DNA of 64,000 bases. Source: Bacteroidetes bacterium UBA2664 (GTDB taxonomy: Bacteria; Bacteroidota; Rhodothermia; Balneolales; Balneolaceae). The translations under genes and the position numbers were made by a program. Each line of letters opens with the position of its first letter. The stretch's first letter is position 1. The notes under the pieces were generated by a model, which saw only the letters and a list, made by a program, of their open reading frames with translations, was not told the origin of the DNA and did not search any database. The stretch is from the NCBI GenBank assembly GCA_002359315.1, contig DEMS01000015.1:62001-126000 (forward strand), given 5' to 3'. Shown here one piece after another: positions 27,849-37,505 of this stretch.

Positions 27849-28802
27849 TCAGGAACTTTTTTTATCGCTTAGATCGGCTTTGTATAGTTCAAATAGAATT
27901 GCACCGGCATGGATTACAAACCGGGTTAGCATTTTATACTCTTTTGTGCTGAATACACGATCCCTCTTTAGATGGATAAAACCATATATTTTAGTTTCAC
28001 GGCTGATCTGCCAGCGATTTATACTTAAGTCCTCATTCGTAATCTCATAAAGCGGGATCCCTATTTCAGAACGCAGTCCGGGTTGATGTTGATGGCTATC
28101 ATCCTCTGAATCATCATCAATTTTAGCTTTATTATCCAGATATGGTTTTCCTGTTTCGTTGATTGCATGTAGCCCCGGTTCTGAAATTTTTTTCCCCGGC
28201 CGAGGCTCTTTACTAACTCCATCTTTCAAGTAAAATGCGTTCTCAGGCTCTCCATTCTGCATCGTCCAAAGTGAAAAACTATCAATATTAAACGTCCTAT
28301 AAAGGCCTTCAGCTAGCTTCCGAACAGTATCGATAAAGTCTCCTTTATCAGAAGTTGCCAATAAAACGGTCATAATATTTCTGAATGTCAGCTTATAATC
28401 AAAATTGGAAAGCGTCTGGACATCCTTGTCAGTAGCGTATTTCTCTACTAATTTTAAAATATTCTCTTTTTCGGAGAAGAGTTTGGTCTTTTCCAGAAAT
28501 TCAACTGCCCCAAATTGCTTCGCTTTTTTCTCATATTCTTCACTGATATGGGCTGTTACTATGATAACCGGAATACGATTTAATGAGGAATCGATCATTA
28601 TGGATTCCAATAATTCAATCCCTGATATATCCGGCATATTTACGTCCAGCAATACCAGATGGATCGGATGCTCGGATAAAATATCAATTCCATCTTGTGC
28701 ATTATCAGCAAAAAACAGTTGGTAATCCTGATTGAGGACCGTTTTAAAGATGAGATGTACAACTTTTTCATCATCAACCACTAAAATGTTCTTCTTCGCC
28801 AT
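27849..28802 (-). CDS. Response regulator receiver with C-terminal GAF-like domain
   Basis: 317 residues. Residues 4-125 are a receiver domain with the acidic pair D10-D11, phospho-acceptor D53 (LLDVNMPD), a VTAH switch, and lysine in EKTK. The remaining part (about 140-310) looks like a GAF sensor fold (LAEGLYRTFNIDSFSLW, then GIPLYEI and FIHLKRDRVFSTKEYKML). There is no DNA-binding or enzymatic output. It may relay phosphate to protein partners. No histidine kinase gene is adjacent; the propeller kinase 7 kb away and the small kinase at 8.6 kb are possible partners only by elimination. Confidence 0.8.
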   Translation of the reverse strand: MAKKNILVVDDEKVVHLIFKTVLNQDYQLFFADNAQDGIDILSEHPIHLVLLDVNMPDISGIELLESIMIDSSLNRIPVIIVTAHISEEYEKKAKQFGAVEFLEKTKLFSEKENILKLVEKYATDKDVQTLSNFDYKLTFRNIMTVLLATSDKGDFIDTVRKLAEGLYRTFNIDSFSLWTMQNGEPENAFYLKDGVSKEPRPGKKISEPGLHAINETGKPYLDNKAKIDDDSEDDSHQHQPGLRSEIGIPLYEITNEDLSINRWQISRETKIYGFIHLKRDRVFSTKEYKMLTRFVIHAGAILFELYKADLSDKKSS

Positions 28803-29044
28803 TTCAAATATTTATCGTGGATGCACCAAGGCAGTGTATAGCCATATTAGAACATTATAACAATTTAGTATTGAATTTGTAAGACTTTAATCAATTATTT
28901 ATACCCTTGCTCTTAAATTAGATACCATTATTTTGATGCTATCAATATCGATGATATAGTCTTAACTTTTTATACGAAATTTGGAGAATAACAGATTGAT
29001 TGGAATGTAAAATTATCCAACATTCTACAACGATTTTATTACGA

Positions 29045-30175
29045 ATGACTGAACAACCCGATTTAAAAAACCAGCGCGAGCAAATCGATTCGATTGATGA
29101 ACAGATACTTGATCTTCTGCAACAGAGAAAAAATGTGGTACAAGATGTTCTAAAACGAAAAGTGGAAAAACAGCTCCCGGTATTTGTAGCAAAACGTGAA
29201 CTGGAAAAAACGGACTCATTTAGAAAAAAAGCGATCGAACGGGGATTGGATCCGGAATGGGCTGAAGATTTTTTAAGAATGGTGATGTCTGCATCCAGGG
29301 CGACCCAATCTGCAGATCATTTCCCAAGATCCACAGACGAACCCAAGCATATCCTCTATGTAGGGGGTGAAGGCGGTATGGGAAAACTCTATCGAAAAAT
29401 CACGGAACAGAGCGGTCATCATGCCTACAGCATTGACAAGGGGAATTGGCATCAGTTAGATGAGATCGCTCCAAAACTGGATATGGTCATTGTTTCAGTA
29501 CCCATCAATGTTACGGTTGATGTCATTAAACGTCTCGCCCCCAAATTAAAACCGGATACAATTCTTGCTGATTTTACCAGCAACAAAGAAGATCCGCTTA
29601 CCGCGATGATCGCTGCGCATCCCGGCCCTGTTATTGGCCTTCACCCGATGCACGGCCCTGATGTCCCAAACCTTTCAAAACAGCTAATGGTGATCTGCTC
29701 CGGACGGGAAGCTGAAAAGGGAGACTGGTACAGAAAACAGTGCGAACTTTGGGGGATGCGGATTATTGAAGCAAACCCTCAAAAACATGATCATGTCATG
29801 CATCTGGTACAGGGACTTCGACATTTTGTGGCTTTGCTGCACGGCTCATTTATGAAAGAGTTTGACCTGAATCCCACCGAAATGCTGGATTATTCAAGCC
29901 CAATCTATCGGGCAGAATTAATGATGACCGGAAGAATATTTGCTCAGAGTGCTGAACTTTATGCAGATATTGTATTCTCAAATCAGGAGCGCCGCGATCT
30001 GCTTCTCTCCTTTTTTAATCATCAAAAATCGCTGATGGAGATGGTGGAAAATGATGATAAAGCAGGCTTCATCAAAGAGTTTGAATCCGTAACCGATTTC
30101 TTTGGAAGTTTTGCCTCGCAAGCCCTTATCGAAAGCGGGTATCTTATCAACAGGCTTTCAGACCGTTTTTCTTGA
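29045..30175 (+). CDS. tyrA: Bifunctional chorismate mutase / prephenate dehydrogenase (TyrA)
   Basis: 376 residues from the ATG at 29045; an upstream TTG would add 15 unlikely residues. Residues 1-90 are an AroQ-type chorismate mutase (LKNQREQIDSIDEQILDLLQ), and residues 97-376 a prephenate dehydrogenase with the nucleotide loop VGGEGGMGKLYR, GLHPMHGPD and HDHVMHLVQGLRHF. The fused enzyme converts chorismate to 4-hydroxyphenylpyruvate in tyrosine synthesis. It stands alone with a 242-base leader region. Confidence 0.95.
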   Translation: MTEQPDLKNQREQIDSIDEQILDLLQQRKNVVQDVLKRKVEKQLPVFVAKRELEKTDSFRKKAIERGLDPEWAEDFLRMVMSASRATQSADHFPRSTDEPKHILYVGGEGGMGKLYRKITEQSGHHAYSIDKGNWHQLDEIAPKLDMVIVSVPINVTVDVIKRLAPKLKPDTILADFTSNKEDPLTAMIAAHPGPVIGLHPMHGPDVPNLSKQLMVICSGREAEKGDWYRKQCELWGMRIIEANPQKHDHVMHLVQGLRHFVALLHGSFMKEFDLNPTEMLDYSSPIYRAELMMTGRIFAQSAELYADIVFSNQERRDLLLSFFNHQKSLMEMVENDDKAGFIKEFESVTDFFGSFASQALIESGYLINRLSDRFS

Positions 30176-30281
30176 TTCATGAATAGCTCTATTTGTCGAG
30201 ATATGAGTATCTTTTTATACAATAATCTAAATTTTTCTCTATCCTTTTATCTGTTCCTGCCACTTTAAACGGTACACTTGC

Positions 30282-32546
30282 ATGCTTAAAAAACTTACAG
30301 TCTGTTTTTTCACTTTTATAGCTGTCTCGCTTATTGCAAGCATTTCTGCATATGGGCAAGAGATCCAAATAGAGAGAATGATTACCATCGAACCGGAAGA
30401 TATTCAGGAGATATGTGTGTTGGATCCTCTTGATTACGATGATCATTTCAGGTTTAATCCTGCACCCAACCGTTTTAAAGCCAATGCCAACGGCAGCGGA
30501 GCCACTTTTGAAATCAACTATCGGAATGACTGTGGCGGTGAGGTTTGGCCGGATGAAGCCATTGAGGCTTTTGATTATGCTACTGAACTGTGGGGGAGCC
30601 ATCTGAGCTCTGACGTTCCCATCTCCATCAACGCAACCTGGAGATCCCTTGGAAGTAACACTCTGGGCAGCGCCGGCCCATCGACGCTGTTTGCACTTAC
30701 CGGAGGAGATATTTTTCCCAATACTTTTTATCCAATTGCACAAGTGAACGCACTTCTTGGCAGAGATGTCAAAGAACAAGATAATGTATCCGTGACCAGT
30801 GATATTAATGTGAATATCTCGTGTGACAGAACAGACTGGTATTTTGGAACGGATGCAAACCCTCCATCCGGACAGTACGACCTTGTCACGGTTTTACTGC
30901 ATGAAATAGGGCATGGAATTGGATTTTTAGGGACTGTATTTGGGAATAATAGTAGTCAGACAGCAGATTGGGGAATTCCGGTAGAAATTGAAGAGGATGT
31001 ATTTGAGCTATTCCCCTTCGTATATGACCAGTTTACACTCGACGGAAATTTTGATAATCTGATCGATACAGACGTTTATCCTCTAAGCCAAGGCAATAGA
31101 ACTTCTGAAGAGCTTTACGACGCTGTAACAGGGCGGGTAGGAGGTGTGTTTTTTAGCGGATTGGACGCTGAATTTTCTCTTGAAAATGTACGTGTCCCTC
31201 TTTGGGCCCCGGTTCCTTATCAGGCCGGTTCGAGCTATTCCCATCTGGATCAAGGCTTTTTTAGTACCAATGGCCAATTTGGAAGCAGCGCGTTAATGAG
31301 GCCCGCAATCCCAACACAACTGGCTATCCATAGTCCCGGCCCTGTTTTTTGCGGAATGCTCAAAGATATGCTGTGGCCACTCGGTCCGGCCTGTGAACTA
31401 TTGATTGAAGATACGGGTCCACTGGAACGGCCACTTTTAGCGATGCCTGGAAATGGAGTAAAGGGTCAAAACCGAATCCCGCAGCTGGTTTGGAATGATG
31501 TAAGTGGAGCCGGCAGTTACCAAGTGCAACTCTCAAGAGATTTCTTGCATACAAACAAGATTCTTGACAAGACTGTTAATGGCACATCGTTAACTGTCGA
31601 TAGCCCGCTCAACAATAGCACTCTATACTTTTGGAGGGTTCGGGCGATTGGCCCTGCAGGCACCAGTAACTGGAGCGGCACATTTCGCTTTACCACACAG
31701 CTTGGCCTTCCGAATCAGGTTACCCTGATTTCACCTCAGGATGAATTTATAAATATACGTCCCGGTTTTGAATTCAGGTGGGAAGATGCTCCCGGTGTCG
31801 AAAATTATGAACTGCAGGTTTCTGAATCACCGGATTTTACAAATAGAGTCATTGAAGAAACACTATCGCAAAACCGATATTCCGAGACTCAGAATCTTGA
31901 TTTTTCTACGACATTTTATTGGCGGGTCAGGGCCTCGAACTCAACCGGAACAACCGATTGGAGTGAGGTGTGGTCTTTCACTACCATCATTGAAAAACCG
32001 GAGCCTGTTACAGTAAATGTACTTCCGGCCGACAATCAAAATCAAATACCACTGTTAGCTGATTTCATCTGGGAACCGAGTGCCCGCGCCTCTGATTATA
32101 CAGTTCAAATTTCTAAAAATGAGAATTTTTCTACGCTACCGATCAGCGGAGCGGTTCAATCACCACAATATAGTAATGTCATACCGCTGGAACCGGCACA
32201 GGTTTATTTCTGGAGAGTACAAGCATCAAATATTGGCGGGGTCAGCGGGTGGAGTGAAACCTTTACATTTACATCGGTAGTGGACGAGACGAAAATCAAT
32301 GATAATTTTCCAAATCCGTTCAATACGGCTACAAACTTACGGTATCAGCTATCCAATCAAACGAATGTATTGATCGATTTATACGACATTGGCGGACGAA
32401 GGGTTGCCATATTAGTTGATGGAGAGCAGGCTCCCGGAGTCTATCTTGAATCCTTACAAGCCTATTCATTTGCCTCAGGCACTTACCTGCTCCGGTTTGT
32501 CGCCGATGGAGTGATGGATGTCCAAAAAATGACCATCATTAAATAA
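30282..32546 (+). CDS. Secreted zinc metalloprotease-like protein with three FN3-type domains and Por sorting tail
   Basis: 754 residues. Signal peptide ends at AYGQ. The catalytic part (about 30-375) has LLHEIGHGIGFLG with H207, E208, H211, and a conserved SSYSHLDQ (H321) that may give the third zinc ligand. A further conserved block is HSPGPVFCGMLKDMLWPLG. Three FN3-like domains follow (about 385-665), then a C-terminal type A Por sorting domain beginning NFPNPFNTATNLRY and ending VQKMTIIK, so export through type IX secretion is expected. The paralogue lies 680 bases downstream with TspO between. Substrate and protease family are not assigned. Confidence 0.82.
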   Translation: MLKKLTVCFFTFIAVSLIASISAYGQEIQIERMITIEPEDIQEICVLDPLDYDDHFRFNPAPNRFKANANGSGATFEINYRNDCGGEVWPDEAIEAFDYATELWGSHLSSDVPISINATWRSLGSNTLGSAGPSTLFALTGGDIFPNTFYPIAQVNALLGRDVKEQDNVSVTSDINVNISCDRTDWYFGTDANPPSGQYDLVTVLLHEIGHGIGFLGTVFGNNSSQTADWGIPVEIEEDVFELFPFVYDQFTLDGNFDNLIDTDVYPLSQGNRTSEELYDAVTGRVGGVFFSGLDAEFSLENVRVPLWAPVPYQAGSSYSHLDQGFFSTNGQFGSSALMRPAIPTQLAIHSPGPVFCGMLKDMLWPLGPACELLIEDTGPLERPLLAMPGNGVKGQNRIPQLVWNDVSGAGSYQVQLSRDFLHTNKILDKTVNGTSLTVDSPLNNSTLYFWRVRAIGPAGTSNWSGTFRFTTQLGLPNQVTLISPQDEFINIRPGFEFRWEDAPGVENYELQVSESPDFTNRVIEETLSQNRYSETQNLDFSTTFYWRVRASNSTGTTDWSEVWSFTTIIEKPEPVTVNVLPADNQNQIPLLADFIWEPSARASDYTVQISKNENFSTLPISGAVQSPQYSNVIPLEPAQVYFWRVQASNIGGVSGWSETFTFTSVVDETKINDNFPNPFNTATNLRYQLSNQTNVLIDLYDIGGRRVAILVDGEQAPGVYLESLQAYSFASGTYLLRFVADGVMDVQKMTIIK

Positions 32547-32554
32547 AATACCGG

Positions 32555-33052
32555 TCAATTCAGTATCCAAATCGTATAATTAAGCCATCCTGCAAAGGTC
32601 ACCCAAAGGATATAGGGGACCATCAGCCAGCCCGCAATTTTGTTCTTCCTGAAAAAATAGGTTGTTGTCAGTATAATCGCTGCCCAAAGCACAATGATCT
32701 CGGCAAACGCCCATCCGATCTCTTGTTGCCCGAAAAAAATCTGTGACCATAATCCATTGAGGAATAACTGAACAAAAAAGAGAGTCAGTGCGATTTTTGC
32801 TCCCCCAAAGCCTGATTTTTTCCAAATCAGCCATGCCGCTGTCCCCATCATCGCATAAAGCAGTGACCAAACAGGGCCAAATATCCAAGCCGGTGGATTC
32901 CAGCCCGGTTTATTGATAGATTGATACCAATCCCCCGGAGCAATTCCCGGTGATACCTGTGCCCCCAGCCAGGCTGTGAAAAAACATATACCGATAAAAA
33001 AAAGAAACCCTGTAACTGTTTTGATCGAATTGAATCCTTTTTTCTCACTCAT
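32555..33052 (-). CDS. tspO: TspO/MBR family tryptophan-rich sensory protein
   Basis: 165 residues with five predicted membrane helices. Family hallmarks are visible: GDWYQSINKPGWNPPAWIFG, VWSLLYAMMGTAAWL, and a conserved FVQLFLNGLWSQIFFGQQ then ILWVTFAGWLNYTIWILN. TspO proteins bind porphyrins and may shed or degrade them under stress. It stands in reverse orientation between the two secreted proteases; the link with the heme genes at 14.6-17.6 kb is thematic only. Eight bases separate its stop from the first protease stop. Confidence 0.94.
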   Translation of the reverse strand: MSEKKGFNSIKTVTGFLFFIGICFFTAWLGAQVSPGIAPGDWYQSINKPGWNPPAWIFGPVWSLLYAMMGTAAWLIWKKSGFGGAKIALTLFFVQLFLNGLWSQIFFGQQEIGWAFAEIIVLWAAIILTTTYFFRKNKIAGWLMVPYILWVTFAGWLNYTIWILN

Positions 33053-33224
33053 AAAGCATTGTCTGATTTTATCTGAAGTTTTACTATAATGTGCATCGTT
33101 CTGTTTACCATTCCAAAAAAAGTACGCAACAGACGAACCATTTAAGAGTTATAACTCAAAACTTTAAGTGAATTGATCTTAATAACCCATTATTTGATTT
33201 CTCGATTTTAGCTATTTTGCAATC

Positions 33225-34925
33225 ATGAAAAAGCTTCTTTTTTTATTCCTGGCACTGTTCAATCTACTCCTTTTCATCGATGTTCAGGCACAAGAGATCG
33301 ATATGTCGAAATTAAAATACAGGCCGGCACCTGAGACTCACGAAGTTTGTACGTTAAATCCAACCGATTACAACGCTTTTTATTACATCAAACCGGATGA
33401 GAGCTTGCTTAACCTGATGAACAAAACAGCCGGTGAACAAATATTCGAGGTTGATTACATATCTGATACAGAGAACGTTTGTGAGTCCACAGACTGGCCG
33501 GAAGAAGCTGTTAACGCATTTGAATACGCACTTAATATCTGGGCACAGCATATCCATTCTGATATCCCATTAAAAGTGCGTGCTACCTGGCGTGATTTTG
33601 ATTCAAACGGCGACCGGACTACTTTGGGCGGTGCCTCCCCAACCCGGATAGTTCAAATACCCGGATTGGGCCTGCCCGATACCTGGTATTCACTCGCTCA
33701 ATTAACGGCTCTATCCGGTGAGCCGATTCGGGAACGGCTCAATGACGTAAATCACGATATCAGCGTGAATATGAACTGTAATTTTGACCGTTGGTATTTT
33801 GGTACCGATGGGGATACACCGAAAGATTTAATCGATTTCGTAACAGTTGTACTGCATGAGATCGGACACGGAATTGGTTTTCTGGGCAGTATCGATTCTG
33901 AAGACGACAGCGACACAGCTACCTGGGGAAGAGGGGATCCGCCTCATCCACTTATTTTTGATCGTTTTGCTGTTGATGGCAGTTTTAACGATATAATAGA
34001 TACCGAAGTTTATGGAAATCCATCGACCGATTTGAGAGAAGCGGTTACCGGAGAACGGGGTGGAATTTTTTTACATGGAGATGAAACCATTCTCACTCTG
34101 CAGGGACAAGAAGCAGATCGGGCCAAACTCTACACTCCAACTATATATCTGCCCGGATCATCCTACTCCCATTTTGATCAAAGAACATTTACCGACACAC
34201 CAAATGCTCTTATGAGGCCGGGTATCGACCGTGCCTTTGCCGTTCACTCACCCGGCCCTCTTTTTTGTGGGTTTCTCAGGGATATGGAATGGCCGCTTGG
34301 AGAAGCCTGCCTGCAGTTCTTAACCCCATTTGCAGCGGTTACACTTGCATCAAGTGAAATAAACTTTGGGGTTATTCCGGTAGGGAGCGTTGAAGAACAA
34401 TCCCTTCTCATTCGAAACGACTTAAACTCTGATGATGAACTTATTATCAATGTAATTTCAGATAATCCTCAGTTTATCTTAGGTAGTGGTAATGATTTTA
34501 TCATTCCGGCCGGCGGGGATCTGAACGTGCCTCTGGCATTTTCACCTACAAGTGATGGAATAAAAGTGGCAACACTCACAATATCCCACAATGCTAAAAA
34601 CACTCCATCACCGGTTACAGTCCGTTTGGTTGGAGAGTCGCTGCCTGAGAACAAACTCTCCCGCCTGGATCAAAGTTATCCCAACCCGGTCGTTGATATT
34701 GGATCAGGAGCAACAGTATCCTATGCATTGGTGAAAGAGTCCGACGTAAAATTAGACCTATACACGTCAGCAGGTCAGCACGTACGATCTATCTTTGATG
34801 GCCGTCAACAGAGTGGCCGATATAGCGTCAACGTTGATTTAAGCGGTCTTTCAAGTGGAGTGTATCTGTATCGCATCATTGTTGATGGTGAGATTTCCTC
34901 CAAAAAATTAATGCTTTTTCGTTAA
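33225..34925 (+). CDS. Secreted zinc metalloprotease-like protein with Hydin-type Ig domain and Por sorting tail
   Basis: 566 residues and clearly paralogous to the protein at 30282: same signal peptide type, VVLHEIGHGIGFLG (H211, E212, H215), SSYSHFDQ (H316) and HSPGPLFCGFLRDMEWPLG. Instead of three FN3-like domains it has one ASPM/SPD-2/Hydin-like Ig domain (about 370-480; SEINFGVIPVGSVEEQSLLI). The end is a type A Por sorting domain (LDQSYPNPVVDIGSGATV to SSKKLMLFR). Both copies keep the putative zinc site, so both should be active. Substrate unknown. Confidence 0.82.
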   Translation: MKKLLFLFLALFNLLLFIDVQAQEIDMSKLKYRPAPETHEVCTLNPTDYNAFYYIKPDESLLNLMNKTAGEQIFEVDYISDTENVCESTDWPEEAVNAFEYALNIWAQHIHSDIPLKVRATWRDFDSNGDRTTLGGASPTRIVQIPGLGLPDTWYSLAQLTALSGEPIRERLNDVNHDISVNMNCNFDRWYFGTDGDTPKDLIDFVTVVLHEIGHGIGFLGSIDSEDDSDTATWGRGDPPHPLIFDRFAVDGSFNDIIDTEVYGNPSTDLREAVTGERGGIFLHGDETILTLQGQEADRAKLYTPTIYLPGSSYSHFDQRTFTDTPNALMRPGIDRAFAVHSPGPLFCGFLRDMEWPLGEACLQFLTPFAAVTLASSEINFGVIPVGSVEEQSLLIRNDLNSDDELIINVISDNPQFILGSGNDFIIPAGGDLNVPLAFSPTSDGIKVATLTISHNAKNTPSPVTVRLVGESLPENKLSRLDQSYPNPVVDIGSGATVSYALVKESDVKLDLYTSAGQHVRSIFDGRQQSGRYSVNVDLSGLSSGVYLYRIIVDGEISSKKLMLFR

Positions 34926-34938
34926 GCCGGAGAATCCT

Positions 34939-36072
34939 CTAAGGCCGAATATTGATCTCTACCTTTTTTGATTTCCCGTTTTCCTGATCCAGCATCGCCA
35001 GTGATTGGTGAATTCGATTTGCGATCTCTTTAAAACTGATGGCGGCTGCAGATGTTGGGTATGCTTCGACGACCGGAGTTCCTGAATCACTCGTCTCTCT
35101 GATCTGTTCACGCAAAGGAATCTCTCCTAAAAAAGGCACCTCCAGCTTTTGAGCGAGTTTTTTGGCTCCGTGTTTGCCAAAAATATAGTACTTCTTCTCA
35201 GGCATGTCCTCCGGTGTAAAGTAAGCCATGTTTTCAATCACTCCGAGTACCGGTACGTTTACCTTCTGGAACATGGCCACTCCTTTGCGAACATCATCCA
35301 ATGCGACAACCTGAGGAGTTGAAACAATAACAGCTCCGGTAAGAGGAACCGTCTGAACAATCGTCAGCTGAATATCACCCGTACCCGGTGGAAGATCCAG
35401 GATCAGATAATCCAGTTCGCCCCACTCTACTTCTTGCATAAACTGCTTAACGGCACTGGTCACCATTGGCCCTCTCCAAACCATGGCCTGATCCGTATCA
35501 ACTAAAAAGCCCATGGATACCAGATGAACTCCATGCTTGTAGATAGGTACCAATTTCTTTTGAGTGGTAATATTGGGCCTCTCTTTTACCCCAAAAAGTG
35601 TCGGGACGGACGGGCCATAGATATCTGTATCCAATAAACCGACTTTTGCTCCGGCCTGTGACAATGCGACCGCCAGATTTGCAGCCACGGTTGATTTTCC
35701 GACACCGCCTTTGCCCGAGGCAACTGCAATCACATGTTTTACACCGGAGAGTACCGGGTCCTGTTGCGAGGGTTCTTGTTTGGGGGTATCCGGTTCTTTT
35801 CCGCCCAGCTCCTTCTGCCTGGAGATATTAATCCCTACGGTTATGTCCAGAACAGCTTCAGGATCTACGTATTTATGAATGGCAGCTACACACTCTTTTT
35901 TGAGATGTTCTGCGAGTGCATCATTTTTACGCGGTAATTCAAGTGTGAATGAAACAAATTTATCCTGTGTAATTAAATCCTGAATCAAGTCCAGGGAGAT
36001 CAGATCTTTCTCAAATTCCGGATGTGCCACATATGAAAGTGCACTTTTAATCTGTTCTTTATGAATCGACAT
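34939..36072 (-). CDS. apbC: Mrp/ApbC-type iron-sulfur carrier P-loop ATPase
   Basis: 377 residues. The N-terminal 90 residues are a MIP18/PaaD-like domain, then the deviant Walker A SGKGGVGKST (about 116-125), LLDTDIYGPSVPTLFG, and LDLPPGTGDIQLT identify the Mrp/NBP35 family. These proteins carry and deliver Fe-S clusters in the cytosol. A CXXC pair usual in some members is not visible. It is divergent from gcvT across 322 bases. Confidence 0.93.
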   Translation of the reverse strand: MSIHKEQIKSALSYVAHPEFEKDLISLDLIQDLITQDKFVSFTLELPRKNDALAEHLKKECVAAIHKYVDPEAVLDITVGINISRQKELGGKEPDTPKQEPSQQDPVLSGVKHVIAVASGKGGVGKSTVAANLAVALSQAGAKVGLLDTDIYGPSVPTLFGVKERPNITTQKKLVPIYKHGVHLVSMGFLVDTDQAMVWRGPMVTSAVKQFMQEVEWGELDYLILDLPPGTGDIQLTIVQTVPLTGAVIVSTPQVVALDDVRKGVAMFQKVNVPVLGVIENMAYFTPEDMPEKKYYIFGKHGAKKLAQKLEVPFLGEIPLREQIRETSDSGTPVVEAYPTSAAAISFKEIANRIHQSLAMLDQENGKSKKVEINIRP

Positions 36073-36394
36073 AACTGTATATCTATTAAATGTTTTGTTA
36101 CCTTTCTAAGATAGGCAGATTTTAAGCGAAATTAAATGTCATTACAGGTTTCGATATTCTAAACCGTCGTAAGATTAGCAAAGAACTTTCACTATTTTCT
36201 GCAGTTAATGATATATTCCATTGTTTATGAAATTTGATAAAGGTGTAAATCCAATCCTCTTGTTGAGATAAACAAAATTTGTATCCATTTTAGTTGCATT
36301 GAAATTGCAAATAAATGATATCGAATTTTAAAACTCTAATAATATCATCAGGCAGACAATTCAATCCATACTTTCTGAAACAGTTCGGTGAACA
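36073..36394. other. Divergent promoter gap between apbC and gcvT, nothing recognised
   Basis: 322 AT-rich bases between two divergent starts. No coding frame, and no glycine riboswitch structure ahead of gcvT, was found. Promoters for both genes must lie here. Confidence 0.5.
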
Positions 36395-37492
36395 ATGTTA
36401 AAAAAAACTTCTTTTAACCGGGAACACAGTCGTCTCGGAGCTAAATTAATCGACTTTGGCGGTTTTGAAATGCCGGTTCAATATGAAGGAATCCGGCAAG
36501 AACATACGGCAGTCCGGGAACATGCCGGACTATTTGATGTATCTCATATGGGAGAATTTTTTATTTCAGGCGAAGATGCGCTGAATTTAATTCAAAAAGT
36601 AACCATCAATGACGCTTCAAAATTAACACCCGGAAAAGCACAATATAGTGCTATGTGTTATGAAGATGGAGGTATCGTTGATGACCTGCTGGTATATATG
36701 CTGGCAAAAAATCAGTATATGCTGGTAGTCAATGCGTCAAATATTGAAAAAGATTTTAATTGGATATCCGAACATAATAATTTGGGCGCTGAGCTCGTAA
36801 ACCGATCCGATGAAATCGCATTATTGGCCCTGCAGGGGCCATCATCTGTCGAAATTTTACAAAAACTGACGGATACAAAAGCCGATGAAATTGCATTTTA
36901 CACTTTTGAGATGGGGTCGGTTGCAGGGGAAAATGAAATCATCATCTCTGCTACAGGATATACAGGAGAATCCGGATTTGAACTCTATATTGATCTTACT
37001 AAAGCAGATCCCATTAAAATTTGGAAAGGCCTTTTTGAAGCGGGGAAAGACCTAAACATGCAACCGGTCGGTTTAGGAGCCAGAGATACCCTCCGGCTTG
37101 AGATGGGTTATGCACTTTACGGTAACGATATTACCCGGGAAACCACCCCTCTCGAAGCTCGAATGGGATGGCTAACCAAATTGGAAAAAGAAAGCTTTAT
37201 CGGTAAAAAGGCCTTATTGAAGCAGAAAGAGAATGGAATTCAACGAAAACTTATGGGTTTTGAGGTTACCGAACCCAGAAGCATTCCAAGATCCGGATAT
37301 ACAATCGAAAATGAAGAAGGCACGGAAATAGGATTTGTTACAAGTGGAACACAATCCATCACTCTAAATAAAGCGATCGGAATGGGATATTTATCTCTTG
37401 AGAAAGCAATTGAAGGTGAGAAAATATACATTAACATCAGAAATAAAAAAGCTGAAGCCATCGTGGTTAAGCCCCCATTTCTAAAAAAATAA
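36395..37492 (+). CDS. gcvT: Glycine cleavage system T protein (aminomethyltransferase)
   Basis: 365 residues, normal length. The start FNREHSRLGAKLIDFGGFEM followed by PVQYEG, and the VSHMGEF, YTGESGFELY and LGARDTLRLEMGYALYG blocks, are diagnostic. It transfers the methylene group of the H-protein intermediate to tetrahydrofolate, releasing ammonia. The P, H and L proteins are not here. It heads a plus-strand run: comB follows after 13 bases. Confidence 0.95.
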   Translation: MLKKTSFNREHSRLGAKLIDFGGFEMPVQYEGIRQEHTAVREHAGLFDVSHMGEFFISGEDALNLIQKVTINDASKLTPGKAQYSAMCYEDGGIVDDLLVYMLAKNQYMLVVNASNIEKDFNWISEHNNLGAELVNRSDEIALLALQGPSSVEILQKLTDTKADEIAFYTFEMGSVAGENEIIISATGYTGESGFELYIDLTKADPIKIWKGLFEAGKDLNMQPVGLGARDTLRLEMGYALYGNDITRETTPLEARMGWLTKLEKESFIGKKALLKQKENGIQRKLMGFEVTEPRSIPRSGYTIENEEGTEIGFVTSGTQSITLNKAIGMGYLSLEKAIEGEKIYINIRNKKAEAIVVKPPFLKK

Positions 37493-37505
37493 TTGGCCAT
37501 TTTAT

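Noticed and set aside
30282..34925. Classical metzincin peptidases
   Set aside because: After HEXXHXXG the third-ligand position is Gly, not His or Asp; another His must serve, so the metzincin label was not used.
36073..36394. Glycine riboswitch ahead of gcvT
   Set aside because: The conserved aptamer bases and tandem structure are not visible in this AT-rich gap.
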